Source: Catellatospora vulcania (GTDB lineage: Bacteria > Actinomycetota > Actinomycetes > Mycobacteriales > Micromonosporaceae). Taken from it: 64,000 nucleotides of DNA. The DNA is taken from NCBI RefSeq assembly GCF_009720385.1, contig NZ_WARX01000037.1, positions 1 to 64,000 of the forward strand, in the 5' to 3' direction. The position numbers were made by a program, and so were the translations under genes. The notes under the pieces are model-generated. The model was not told the DNA's origin, did no database searches, and saw nothing but the letters and a program-made list of their open reading frames with translations. Within the stretch, counting starts at the first letter, position 1, and every line of letters begins with the position of its first letter. This document shows positions 24,930 to 33,137 of this stretch, in pieces.

Positions 24930-25334
24930 GTGCTGACGACGCTGCTGCTCGACGTGGACGGCGTGCTGCTCGTGCCCGCGGGCAGCCTGCGGCCCAACGA
25001 GGAGCTGCTGGCCGCGCTGCCGCGGCTCGCGGTCGACGGGGTGTACCTGGTCACCAACCAGAACCCGCAGCGCGCGGCCGTGATCCGCGAGCTGCTCGGC
25101 GACCGGCCGGGGATCAGCGGGGTGCTGGTGTCGTACGAGCTGGGTTTCCTGAAGCCGCAGCCGGAGTTCTTCGCGCGGGCCCTGGCACAGATCGGGCGTA
25201 CGCCCGGTGAGTGCCTGTTCGTCGACGACAAGCCCGGCTACGTCGCGGGCGGCACGGCCGCCGGGATCGACAGCGTGCTGTTCCGCGACAACGCCCAGCT
25301 GTTCGACCTGCTGCGGGAGCGCGGCCTGCGCTGA
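24930..25334 (+). CDS. Small cap-less HAD-like hydrolase
   Basis: This 134-residue protein has a minimal HAD core: LLLDVDGVLL (motif I), VTNQNP (motif II), FLKPQPEFF (motif III) and FVDDKPGYV (motif IV). There is no cap domain. Its substrate is unknown. It starts at GTG 24930, 6 bases after TAGGCT (24918-24923), so it is likely leaderless. It sits inside the osmoprotectant cluster on the opposite strand, separating the binding protein from its permeases. Confidence 0.88.
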   Translation: MLTTLLLDVDGVLLVPAGSLRPNEELLAALPRLAVDGVYLVTNQNPQRAAVIRELLGDRPGISGVLVSYELGFLKPQPEFFARALAQIGRTPGECLFVDDKPGYVAGGTAAGIDSVLFRDNAQLFDLLRERGLR

Positions 25335-25343
25335 CGCCCGCGC

Positions 25344-26069
25344 TCAGGACCCGGCGGGCAGTGCGTCGGCGGCGGAGGCGGGCGGCCGGTGCTTGACGCG
25401 GCGTAGTGACTTGGGCAGCAGCGCCTTCTCGACGAGGGCGAGGATGCCCTCCACGGCCAGGCAGAGCAGCGCCACCAGCGCGCCGCCGGCCAGCACCTGC
25501 CCGCCGCCGGCGGTCAGCCCCAGCCCGAAGCCCCGGCTGATGATCATGCCGAGGCCGCCGCCGTTGACGTACGCGGCCAGCGTCGCGGTCGCCACCACCT
25601 GCACCGCGGCGACCCGGAACCCGTTGGCCAGGTACGGCACCGCCAGCGGCAGTTCGACCTTGCGCAGCAGCTGCCAGCCGGACAGCCCCATGCCCCGGCC
25701 CGCGTCGCGCACCTCCGGATCGACCTCGCGCAGGCCCAGGTAGGCGTTGGCCAGCAGGGGCGGGATCGCGAACAGGGACAGCGCCAGGATGATCGCCGGC
25801 GGGCCGAAGCCGACCACGGTGAGCGGGAAGATGGTGAGCAGGGCCACCGTGGGCACGGCGCGGCTGAGGTTGGTCACCGTCACCACCGCGGGCCCGCCCC
25901 GCCCGACGTGGCCCATCCAGATGCCCAGCGGCCACGCCACCGCGCAGCCCAGCGCCACCGCCGCCGCGGAGATCCACAGGTGCTCGGTGGTACGCGCGAT
26001 GATGCCGTCAGGGTTGGTCCAGTTCAGCGGGTCGTTCAGCCAGAGGATCGCATCCTCGATCACGCTCAT
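25344..26069 (-). CDS. Osmoprotectant ABC transporter permease (OpuCD type)
   Basis: This 241-residue permease has about five or six transmembrane segments and the EAA-like loop EVRDAGRGMGLSGWQLLRKVELPLA. It resembles the second permease of OpuB/OpuC systems. Its ATG 26069 overlaps the stop of the tandem mini-ORF at 26066-26209, and the mini-ORF in turn overlaps the stop of the first permease, so the three are chained by ATGA junctions on the minus strand. Confidence 0.92.
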   Translation of the reverse strand: MSVIEDAILWLNDPLNWTNPDGIIARTTEHLWISAAAVALGCAVAWPLGIWMGHVGRGGPAVVTVTNLSRAVPTVALLTIFPLTVVGFGPPAIILALSLFAIPPLLANAYLGLREVDPEVRDAGRGMGLSGWQLLRKVELPLAVPYLANGFRVAAVQVVATATLAAYVNGGGLGMIISRGFGLGLTAGGGQVLAGGALVALLCLAVEGILALVEKALLPKSLRRVKHRPPASAADALPAGS

Positions 26070-26209
26070 GCCTTCTCCTCGCTGCGCTCGTCGGCGGCAT
26101 GGGCGGCAGGCCCCTGATTCGCTCGCTGACGCTCGCTTGCCTTCTCCTCGCTGCGCTCGTCGGCGGCAAGGGCGGCAGCCCCCTGATTCGCTCGCTGACG
26201 CTCGCTCAT
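26066..26209 (-). CDS. Tandem-duplicated MSER mini-ORF between the two permeases
   Basis: The 47-residue ORF starts with ATGA overlapping the first permease stop and ends with a TGA overlapping the second permease start. It consists of two near-identical 23-24-residue units (MSERQRANQG...ADERSEEKA, then SERQRANQG...ADERSEEKA). At the inner junction GCATGAGC has become GCAAGC, a two-base loss that fuses the copies in frame. GAGGAGAAGG at the end serves as ribosome binding site for the second permease. It belongs to the dispersed element also seen at 59356 and 62137, with a partial copy at 8260. Confidence 0.7.
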   Translation of the reverse strand: MSERQRANQGAAALAADERSEEKASERQRANQGPAAHAADERSEEKA

Positions 26210-26919
26210 GCGGCCCTCCGGCGGGTCCACGGCATGATGACCCGGCCGACGGCGAGCAGCACCAGGTCGAGCGCCAGCGCGAGCGCCACGCAGAGCAGCG
26301 TCGCGGTCATGATCTGCGGGCGGTAGAAGTTGCTGTTGAAGCCGCCGATGATCAGCTCGCCCAGGCCGCCCCAGCCGGCGATCTCGCCCACTGTGACCAG
26401 CGCCACCGTGGAGACCGTGGCGATGCGCAGGCCGGTCATGATGCCGGGCAGGGCCAGCGGCAGCTCGATGCGCCACAGCATGGCGCGCTTGCCGTAGCCC
26501 ATGCCGCGGGCGCTGTCGAGCACGTCGGCGGGCACCTGCCGCAGTGCGGTCAGCGTGTTGCGCACGATGGTGAGCAGCGCGTACATCGTCAGTCCGATCA
26601 GCACGGTGGTCGGCGCGACGATGCCGGTGAACGGCGCGAGGAACGCGAACAGCGCCAGCGACGGGATGGTGTAGAGCACACCGGTGAAGCCGAGGATCGG
26701 CCCGGACAGCGAGCCGACGCGGTACGCCAGGATCGCCAGCGGGATCGCGATCGCCGTCGCCAGCGCCACAGCGACTAAGGTCAGGAAGAGATGTTCGCGC
26801 AGCGCGGCGAGCAGGGTGTCGGTGTTCTGGCTGACGTAGCTCCAGGAGAACCAGGGGTTGCGCGGATCGTCGCCCGGTGCGCCCCAGGCGAGCACGGCGT
26901 CGTGGACCTTGGAGGGCAT
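26206..26919 (-). CDS. Osmoprotectant ABC transporter permease (OpuCB type)
   Basis: This 237-residue permease has an N-terminal non-membrane stretch and then five or six hydrophobic segments. The EAA-like loop is DVLDSARGMGYGKRAMLWRIELPLALPGI, matching OpuCB/ProW-type proteins. The start is ATG 26919, only two bases from the GTG of the divergent ATPase gene, so both promoters must lie inside the neighbouring coding regions or the starts are misplaced. A GTG eight codons further in (VLAWGAP) is an alternative. Confidence 0.92.
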   Translation of the reverse strand: MPSKVHDAVLAWGAPGDDPRNPWFSWSYVSQNTDTLLAALREHLFLTLVAVALATAIAIPLAILAYRVGSLSGPILGFTGVLYTIPSLALFAFLAPFTGIVAPTTVLIGLTMYALLTIVRNTLTALRQVPADVLDSARGMGYGKRAMLWRIELPLALPGIMTGLRIATVSTVALVTVGEIAGWGGLGELIIGGFNSNFYRPQIMTATLLCVALALALDLVLLAVGRVIMPWTRRRAA

Positions 26920-26921
26920 AG

Positions 26922-27887
26922 GTGAACCGTACCGCTGCGGTGTCGATCAGGTTGGACGGCGTACGGAAGCAGTACGACGACGGCACGGTCGCGGTCCGCG
27001 AACTGAGCCTCGAACTGCCCGCCGGCGAGCTGACCGTGCTGGTCGGGCCGTCGGGCTGCGGCAAGTCCACCATCCTGCGGATGGTCAACCGGCTGATCGA
27101 GCCGACGGGCGGGCGGATGTGGCTCGGCGACCAGGAGATCACCGCGGTGGACCCGATCGCGCTGCGGCGGCGCATCGGCTACGTCATCCAGAACGTGGGC
27201 CTGTTCCCGCACCAGACCGTACGCGACAACGTCGGCACGGTGCCCAAGCTGCTCGGCTGGCCCCGGGCGCAGGTCGCCGACCGTACCGCCGAGCTGCTCG
27301 ACCTGGTCGGCCTCGACCCGGCCCGCTACGCCGACCGCTACCCGAACGAGCTGTCCGGCGGGCAGCGACAGCGCGTCGGGGTGGCCCGGGCGCTGGCCGC
27401 CGACCCGGTGGTGCTGCTGATGGACGAGCCGTTCTCGGCCGTCGACCCGATCGTGCGAGGGCGGCTGCAGGACGAGTTCCTGCGCCTGCAGCAGACGGTC
27501 CGCAAGACCATCGTCTTCGTCACACACGACGTGGACGAGGCGGTGCGACTGGGCGACCGGATCGCGGTGCTGTCCGAGGGCGGCAAGCTGGAGCAGTTCG
27601 CGCCCCCGGCGGAACTGCTGGCCAAACCCGCGAACACGTTCGTCGCCGAGTTCGTCGGCGCGGACCGCGGCATCAAGCTGCTGGCGGTGACGCCGATCCC
27701 GCGCGAGGGCCTGCGCCCGATGCCGGACGGCAAGCATGAGGCACCGTCGGTGCCGGCGGACGGCTCGCTGCGCGACGCGCTCGCCGCGCTGCTGGAGGGC
27801 GACACCGGCTGGGTCGTCGTCCGCGACGGCGACGATGTCCTCGGCATCCTGACCCCCGCGGACGTCTACGCCGTCCTGCGCCGCTGA
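26922..27887 (+). CDS. Osmoprotectant ABC transporter ATP-binding protein (OpuCA type)
   Basis: This 321-residue ATPase has Walker A GPSGCGKST, the Q-loop QNVGLFPHQTV, signature LSGGQRQRVGVAR and Walker B VVLLMDEPFSAVDP with the switch His in VTHDVDEA. A C-terminal extension (DGSLRDALAALL...GWVVVRDGDD VLGILTPADVYA) is a CBS-like half domain as in OpuA/OpuC ATPases, where it senses ionic strength. It powers the two permeases to its left. GGAGGG lies 6 bases before GTG 26922, inside the divergent gene's start region. Confidence 0.94.
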   Translation: MNRTAAVSIRLDGVRKQYDDGTVAVRELSLELPAGELTVLVGPSGCGKSTILRMVNRLIEPTGGRMWLGDQEITAVDPIALRRRIGYVIQNVGLFPHQTVRDNVGTVPKLLGWPRAQVADRTAELLDLVGLDPARYADRYPNELSGGQRQRVGVARALAADPVVLLMDEPFSAVDPIVRGRLQDEFLRLQQTVRKTIVFVTHDVDEAVRLGDRIAVLSEGGKLEQFAPPAELLAKPANTFVAEFVGADRGIKLLAVTPIPREGLRPMPDGKHEAPSVPADGSLRDALAALLEGDTGWVVVRDGDDVLGILTPADVYAVLRR

Positions 27888-28017
27888 CCGCACCTCACCC
27901 GCGGTCCGTGCTGCGGCGAGCGCGGCCCGACGCCGTCAGCCGTCCCCGTCGAGAGCGGGGCTGCCTGACGCGGCCGAGCCCGTGCGCGGCCGGCCGTCCG
28001 CCGTCAAGGTCGTCGGA

Positions 28018-28072
28018 CTTGCCTGGCACCTGTGGGAAAGCGGGCTCAAGATACGCACAGGTGCCGGGCAAG
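28018..28072. repeat. Long palindrome between convergent genes (family D)
   Basis: CTTGCCTGGCACCTGTG (28018-28034) pairs with CACAGGTGCCGGGCAAG (28056-28072), 17-base arms with one mismatch. It lies between the OpuCA-like ATPase and the convergent FAD monooxygenase and probably acts as a two-way terminator. Confidence 0.65.
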
Positions 28073-28080
28073 CCGAGCGG

Positions 28081-29673
28081 TCATGGTGTGGCCGGCGGGC
28101 CGAACCAGGTGGTGAGGGCGGCCGGGAGGCCGGTGGGGTCGTCGGGGGCGAGCGAGACCCAGGCGACGTAGCCGTCGGGGCGGATCAGCAGGGCCGGGGG
28201 AGTGCCAGGGTCGCGGGGCGTCGCCCGGACCAGATCGACGCGGTCGCGCCAGGGGGCGGCCACCGCGGCCAGGTCCGGGCCGCCGGTGAGGTCGAGCAGG
28301 AGCGGCCGTGCGCCGCATTGCAGCGAGGCGAGCCGGATACGCCGGCCGTCGTGGGTCAGCCGCAGGTCGGGTGACATCCGGCCGAGCAGGGGACCGCCAT
28401 CAGCCATCGGGTACGGCAGATCGAGACCCGCCACGGCACCGGCGACCTCGTGCAGGAAGCCGGGTTCGCGCAGGCGGGCCGCGTAGCGCTCGCGCCGGGC
28501 GGTGACCTCGTCGCCGGGTGCCATCAGCTCGGCCTGCTCGCGGGTGCGGTCCAGGGCGCGACGGGCCTGCGGCATCCGCTCCGACTGGTAGGTGTCCAGC
28601 AGCGCGTCCGGCGCCTGGCCGCGCGCCACCAGCGCCAGCTTCCAGGCCAGGTTGACCACGTCCTGCAGGCCGAGGTTGAGATTGGACCCGCCGAAGCCCG
28701 CGAAGACGTGGGCCGCGTCGCCCGCCACGAACACCCGGCCCGCGCGGTACGGGTCGGCCAGCCGGTTGTTGCGGTCGGTGAGCCGCCGCAGGATCCACCG
28801 CCGGCCGTCGGCGGGCGGCTGCGCGACCGGCACGTCCGCCCCGACCACCCGGGACAGGCTGGCCAGCGCCTCGGCGACGGACATCGGCACGTGCTCGCCC
28901 GGTGCCTCGGTGTCCCATTCGTGGGTGCTGAGCACGTGCACGCCGGGGATGAACGAGGCGAACGAGAACGCCCCGTGCGCGGTGCGGTGCAGCTGGTAGG
29001 GCCGGTACGCGCCGCCGTCGGCGGCGCGAAGCGCTCCGGCGGCGGTCAGGGCGGCCCGGGGCAGCACCACGTGCGCCATGCGGATGACGACCTCCCGGCT
29101 GGTCTCGCCGGGGAACCCGATCCCGGCGGCTTTGCGTACGGCGCTGTGCGACCCGTCGCAGCCCACCAGGTACGCCGCCCGCAGCCGGTACGGGCCGTCC
29201 GGGCCGTCGACCTCGACGGTGACGCCGTCGGCGTCCTGGGCCAGGCCGGTGAACACGTGTCCACGCCGGATCTCCGCGCCCAGCGCGAGGGCATGCCGCT
29301 CGAACGTCCGCTCCATCCGGAGCTGCGGCACCGCGAGCACGTGCAGCGGGTTGGCGTCGCGCAGGCGGCGCAGGTCGAGGCGGAACCCGGCGTGCGAGAA
29401 GGCCCGTACGGGGCGGGGGCGGTCCCCGTACGCCCCGGTGAACCAGCGCTGGACCAGGGCCTTGGGCCCGCGGCTGTGCCGGGCCAGGGTGCGGTACAGA
29501 CCGCGCCGGTACAGCACGGTGACCACCTGGCCGACCAGCCCGTTGGCGCGTGGCACCGGGTCGGGCTCGGTCCGGCGTTCCAGCACCACCGCGCGTACCC
29601 CGGCCAGGCGCAGCTCGGCGGCGAGCAGCAGCCCGGTCGGGCCGCCTCCGGAGATCACCACGTCGGCGTCCAT
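28081..29673 (-). CDS. FAD-dependent aromatic monooxygenase
   Basis: This 530-residue flavoprotein belongs to the PheA/TfdB/RdmE group of FAD hydroxylases. The FAD GxGxxG motif is SGGGPTGLLLAAEL near the N-terminus, the DG motif is YLVGCDGSHSAVRK and the second FAD motif is AGDAAHVFAGFGGSNLNLGLQD. The C-terminal thioredoxin-like domain is present. Such enzymes hydroxylate phenols or polyketides with NAD(P)H and O2. Start ATG 29673 follows GAGGGGAGG. Two palindromic operators cover its promoter, and the divergent MFS exporter suggests response to a toxic aromatic compound or antibiotic. Confidence 0.9.
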   Translation of the reverse strand: MDADVVISGGGPTGLLLAAELRLAGVRAVVLERRTEPDPVPRANGLVGQVVTVLYRRGLYRTLARHSRGPKALVQRWFTGAYGDRPRPVRAFSHAGFRLDLRRLRDANPLHVLAVPQLRMERTFERHALALGAEIRRGHVFTGLAQDADGVTVEVDGPDGPYRLRAAYLVGCDGSHSAVRKAAGIGFPGETSREVVIRMAHVVLPRAALTAAGALRAADGGAYRPYQLHRTAHGAFSFASFIPGVHVLSTHEWDTEAPGEHVPMSVAEALASLSRVVGADVPVAQPPADGRRWILRRLTDRNNRLADPYRAGRVFVAGDAAHVFAGFGGSNLNLGLQDVVNLAWKLALVARGQAPDALLDTYQSERMPQARRALDRTREQAELMAPGDEVTARRERYAARLREPGFLHEVAGAVAGLDLPYPMADGGPLLGRMSPDLRLTHDGRRIRLASLQCGARPLLLDLTGGPDLAAVAAPWRDRVDLVRATPRDPGTPPALLIRPDGYVAWVSLAPDDPTGLPAALTTWFGPPATP

Positions 29674-29696
29674 CGCTGCCTCCCCTCGAACGTTGT

Positions 29697-29742
29697 TGTC
29701 AACCGTAGTTGACACCAGGGGCGAGCGTCAACCTGGGTTGAC
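29697..29742 (-). promoter_or_regulatory. Promoter with two repressor operators (FAD monooxygenase)
   Basis: Two palindromes share the form GTCAAC-N4-GTTGAC: TGTCAACCGTAGTTGACA (29697-29714) and GTCAACCTGGGTTGAC (29727-29742). On the minus strand a -35 TTGACG (29731-29726) and a -10 TACGGT (29707-29702) with 18-base spacing fall inside them. A repressor bound here would block RNA polymerase. The size and symmetry suit a TetR or MarR protein; none is encoded next to it. Confidence 0.75.
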
Positions 29743-29795
29743 AGGCGGAGTCGGCCCATCGCCGTGCGCCGATGCCTTCTGCTACCGTGCGACGG

Positions 29796-29897
29796 GTGAC
29801 CACACTGGACGCGCTCGCGGCCGCGTACACCCAGTGGGTCATGCCTGATCTTCCGCTCTACGGCGACGACCACGAACGTGGTGACCTCGCTCCCTGA
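29796..29897 (+). CDS. Possible 33-residue leaderless small protein
   Basis: GTG 29796 lies 7 bases after TACCGT (29783-29788). The 33 codons give an acidic peptide (for example WVMPDLPLYGDDHERGDL) ending 53 bases before the MFS gene. Codon use fits the genome. It could be a leader peptide of the MFS gene, a small protein or a remnant. I recognise no family. Confidence 0.35.
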   Translation: MTTLDALAAAYTQWVMPDLPLYGDDHERGDLAP

Positions 29898-29950
29898 CGG
29901 TTCGTGCCCTTCTGCGAACCCGTCCGCCTCGTCTCAGGGGAGCCCTCACC

Positions 29951-31186
29951 ATGTCCGTCGAACCGACCACCGTCACCGTGCCCGAAAACCCGTCCGCCGT
30001 CCGCGAGCCCGGCACGGCCTCATCCGCGTTCCTGTCCGTCCTGCGCTCCGCCCAGGTGCCCCGCATCCTCGTCGCGAGCCTCGTCGGGCGGCTGCCGCTC
30101 GGGGCCGCGCCGCTGGCCCTGCTGCTGGCCGCCCGCGAATCGATGTCCCTGGGCTGGGCCGGGGTGCTCGTCGGCGCGTACACCGCCGGCAGCGCCGTGG
30201 GCCAGCCCGTCGTCGGCCGCCTCGCCGACCGCGGCCGGCAGGGGCCGCCGCTGTGGGGTGCGGTAGCCGTGTCCACCGTCGCGTTCGCCGTGCTCGCCCT
30301 GCGTCCCGATCCGCCCGTCGCGGTCGTGGCGGCCGCCCTCGCCGGGCTCGGCACGCCGCCGTTCGAGGCGTGCCTGCGCGCGCTGTGGCGTGACGTCGTC
30401 GACGAGCGGCTGGTGCCGACGGCGTACACCCTCGACGTCACCGCGCAGGAACTCATCTTCGTGGTCGGGCCGCTGCTGGCGACGGCTGCCGTGGCCCTCG
30501 GCGGGCCGTCGGCCGGACTGCTGGCCATCGCGGCCGTGCAGTTGGCGGGTACCGCGCTGTACACCACCGCGCCCGCGGTGCGCCGCCTGCGGTCGGTGCC
30601 GGTGGCCCGGCACTGGAGCGGGCCGCTGCGCTCCGGTCGCCTGCTCCGGATCCTGGCCGCCACCGTGCTCATCGGGTTCGGCATCGGCGCGACGACCGTC
30701 GCCGTCACCGATCATGCGGCCGCGGCGGGTCGCCCGTCCTGGGGCGGCTGGCTGCTGGCCGCCCAGGCGGCCGGGGCGCTGGCGGGCGGCCTGGCCTTCG
30801 CGCGGCTGGTCTCCGCGAACCCCGCACGGCGGCTGGCAGGTGTCGCGGTCCTGCTGGGCGCGAGCTACCTGCCGTTGGCGCTCACCCTGTCGCTGCCGCT
30901 GACCGGGCTGGCCCTGGTCGTCACCGGGCTGTGGCTGCCACCCGTGCTCACCGGCGTCTTCCTCGTAGTCGACCGGATCGCGCCGGAGGGGACCGCGGTG
31001 GAGGCGTTCGCCTGGGTCGCGACGGCGTTCGCGGTGGGCAGCGCCGCGGGTGCGGCCGTGGCCGGTACGGTCACCGAGGGCTCGGGCGCGGCGGCCGGGT
31101 TCCTGCTCGCGCCGCCGGCCATCCTGTGCGGGGCCGGGTTGCTCGCGCGGCTCATCCCCGCGCGCGGCGGACGAGCCCTGAGCTGA
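29951..31186 (+). CDS. MFS transporter
   Basis: This 411-residue protein has about 12 transmembrane segments and the MFS loop 2-3 motif GRLADRGRQGPPLWG. It is probably an exporter. Start ATG 29951. It is divergent from the FAD monooxygenase and may export its product or substrate, but the operators lie closer to the monooxygenase promoter. It ends at a hairpin shared with the convergent second MFS gene. Confidence 0.9.
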   Translation: MSVEPTTVTVPENPSAVREPGTASSAFLSVLRSAQVPRILVASLVGRLPLGAAPLALLLAARESMSLGWAGVLVGAYTAGSAVGQPVVGRLADRGRQGPPLWGAVAVSTVAFAVLALRPDPPVAVVAAALAGLGTPPFEACLRALWRDVVDERLVPTAYTLDVTAQELIFVVGPLLATAAVALGGPSAGLLAIAAVQLAGTALYTTAPAVRRLRSVPVARHWSGPLRSGRLLRILAATVLIGFGIGATTVAVTDHAAAAGRPSWGGWLLAAQAAGALAGGLAFARLVSANPARRLAGVAVLLGASYLPLALTLSLPLTGLALVVTGLWLPPVLTGVFLVVDRIAPEGTAVEAFAWVATAFAVGSAAGAAVAGTVTEGSGAAAGFLLAPPAILCGAGLLARLIPARGGRALS

Positions 31187-31197
31187 CCTGGGGGAAG

Positions 31198-31240
31198 CCG
31201 GGGTGGGGGTGCATCGAGGCGCGGCGCGCGCCCACCCCGG
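31198..31240. terminator. Hairpin between convergent MFS genes
   Basis: A perfect 10-bp stem CCGGGGTGGG / CCCACCCCGG with a 23-base GC-rich loop lies between the two MFS stop codons. Confidence 0.6.
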
Positions 31241-31247
31241 TCTGCCC

Positions 31248-32567
31248 TCATGCCCGGCCGCTGCTGCTGAGCGTGTGCCGTGCGGAGGCCGCAGCCGCTG
31301 TATTCGCGTCGGGGCCGCCGTCATGGGTCGGCGTCGCGTCAGGCGTGCCCGGCGCGCCGGTAGGCGTCGGACGGCGGTCCATCTCCCGCCAGATGCCGGG
31401 CGAGAGCACAGGCAGCAGTGTCGCGCCGAGGTAGCACGCGCCGAAGATCAGCAGCGCCGGGGTGAGGCCGAGGTGCTGCACCGCCCAGCCGCCGAGCAGG
31501 CTGCCCAGCGGGATGCCCGCGAACCCGATCGCGTTGGACAGGCTGAGCACCCGGGCCTGCAGGTGCGCGGGCACCCGCTCGAACATGGTCGCCGCCAGGA
31601 TCGGGTTGACCGCGGCCATCGCCAGCCCGGAGGCGAAGCCCGCGACCAGCACCAGCGTCAGGTCGTCGGCCAGCGCCATCACGGCCAGCCGGGGCGAGCC
31701 GCCGATCAGGAAGCCGATGGTGAACACGGCGTAGCGCGGCGCACGTGGCGCGAGCGCGGTGAAGACCACGTTGCCCAGCACCGCGCCCAGCCCGAAGGCT
31801 GCGCTCACCCAGCCCAGCGCCTCCGGCGAGCCGAGCACCCGGTCGACCCAGACCGGCACGAACACGGCGGCGTTGGCCTGGTCGGCCAGGTTGGTGACGA
31901 ACAGCATGGCCAGGATGCCCGTCATCAGCCGGCTGCCGCGCAGGAAGTCCACGCCGCCGCGCAGCGCCGTCAGGTAGGGCTCCGGCGGCGGCGCGTCGTC
32001 GTCGGTGTCCCGAGTGCCGGCCGGGACCAGTGCGGCCACCAGCATCGCGCAGGCCACGAATGAGACGCCGTCGAGCAGCAGCGCGCCCGGTGCTTCGAGC
32101 CACGCGATCAACACCCCGCCCGCCGCTGCGCCGAGCAGCCCGGCCAGCCGGTTAACGCCGTCGTACACGGTGGTGGCACGGGTCATGTCCACCCCGGACG
32201 CGGCGATGGTCGAGGGCAGCAGCACCCGCTTGGCGCAGTCGCCGAGCCCGCGCAGCGCCCCGGCGAGCACGAGCAGCACCAGCAGCAGGCCGAACCCGCC
32301 GCGCTGCCCCAACGCCACCGCCGCCATCACGACGGCACTGCCCAGGTCGGCGACGATGGACACGCGACGCGGCCCGATCCGGTCGACCAGGGGCGCGCCG
32401 AGCGGTCCGATCAGGACGTACGGCAGCAGCTCGGCCGCCGCGGCCAGGCCCATCAGGGACGGGCTGCCCGTGGTGACCAGCACCAGCCACGGGACGGCCA
32501 GGAACGTCAGCACGCTGCCGACCTTCGACACGGTGCCCGCGATCAGCAGGCCCACCAGGCCTTTCAT
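31248..32567 (-). CDS. MFS transporter controlled by an ArsR-type repressor
   Basis: This 439-residue protein has about 12 membrane segments with the MFS loop GAPLVDRIGPRRVSIVAD. It resembles the MFS_3 (enterobactin exporter/macrolide efflux-like) group. Its ATG 32567 overlaps the stop of the ArsR-type gene (ATGA), so they form a repressor-transporter operon. The C-terminal 45 residues are a hydrophilic Thr/Pro/Ala tail. The exported compound is unknown. Confidence 0.9.
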   Translation of the reverse strand: MKGLVGLLIAGTVSKVGSVLTFLAVPWLVLVTTGSPSLMGLAAAAELLPYVLIGPLGAPLVDRIGPRRVSIVADLGSAVVMAAVALGQRGGFGLLLVLLVLAGALRGLGDCAKRVLLPSTIAASGVDMTRATTVYDGVNRLAGLLGAAAGGVLIAWLEAPGALLLDGVSFVACAMLVAALVPAGTRDTDDDAPPPEPYLTALRGGVDFLRGSRLMTGILAMLFVTNLADQANAAVFVPVWVDRVLGSPEALGWVSAAFGLGAVLGNVVFTALAPRAPRYAVFTIGFLIGGSPRLAVMALADDLTLVLVAGFASGLAMAAVNPILAATMFERVPAHLQARVLSLSNAIGFAGIPLGSLLGGWAVQHLGLTPALLIFGACYLGATLLPVLSPGIWREMDRRPTPTGAPGTPDATPTHDGGPDANTAAAASARHTLSSSGRA

Positions 32568-33133
32568 GCCGGCTCCTCGGGAAACGGCAGCACCTGGAAC
32601 TGCACGTGGACCCGGGCGGTGCCCTCGGGCGCGGCGGCGTCGAGGTCGAAGCGCCGGTAGCGCTCGAACACGGCGAACAGCTCGGCCTGCAGTTCGTGTG
32701 TCTCCTCGGGTGTGAGCTGCCCGGTCCAGTCGCTGATCGTGCCGACGCCCTGCCACTGCGGGGGACGGGTGGCGTACTCGTCGAGGGCTCGGTCGACGCG
32801 GGCGGCGTACTGGGCGGCCACGGCGCGCAGGTAGGCCTCGAAGTCGCCGAAGGACTCGGGATCGACATTCTCGACGGTGGTGCCGCGGTGGGCGGCGCGC
32901 CACCAGCGTTCGCGGTTGTTGCCGCGGGCCGGTTCGTCGGTCACGAAGCCGTACAGGGCGAGCTGGCGCAGGTGGTAGCTGGTGGCGGCGCTGGACTGGC
33001 CCAGCTGGGCGGCGAGCAGGGTGGCGGTGGAGGGGCCCCGCTCGCGCAGCAGGCCGAGCAGGCGTACGCGCAGGGGGTGGGCGAGGCCCCGCAGGGTCCG
33101 CGGGTCGAGGGTGATCCGGTCGGCGGCGCTCAT
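32564..33133 (-). CDS. ArsR-family winged-helix regulator
   Basis: This 189-residue regulator starts at ATG 33133. The N-terminal winged helix is clear (RTLRGLAHPLRVRLLGLL, then ATSYHLRQLALYGFV). No metal-binding cysteine pair is seen, so it may sense an organic ligand through its C-terminal half, which resembles the effector region of ArsR-type regulators paired with MFS exporters. A 30-bp palindrome covers its promoter, which fits autoregulation. It is coupled to the MFS gene downstream. Confidence 0.88.
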   Translation of the reverse strand: MSAADRITLDPRTLRGLAHPLRVRLLGLLRERGPSTATLLAAQLGQSSAATSYHLRQLALYGFVTDEPARGNNRERWWRAAHRGTTVENVDPESFGDFEAYLRAVAAQYAARVDRALDEYATRPPQWQGVGTISDWTGQLTPEETHELQAELFAVFERYRRFDLDAAAPEGTARVHVQFQVLPFPEEPA

Positions 33134-33137
33134 AACC

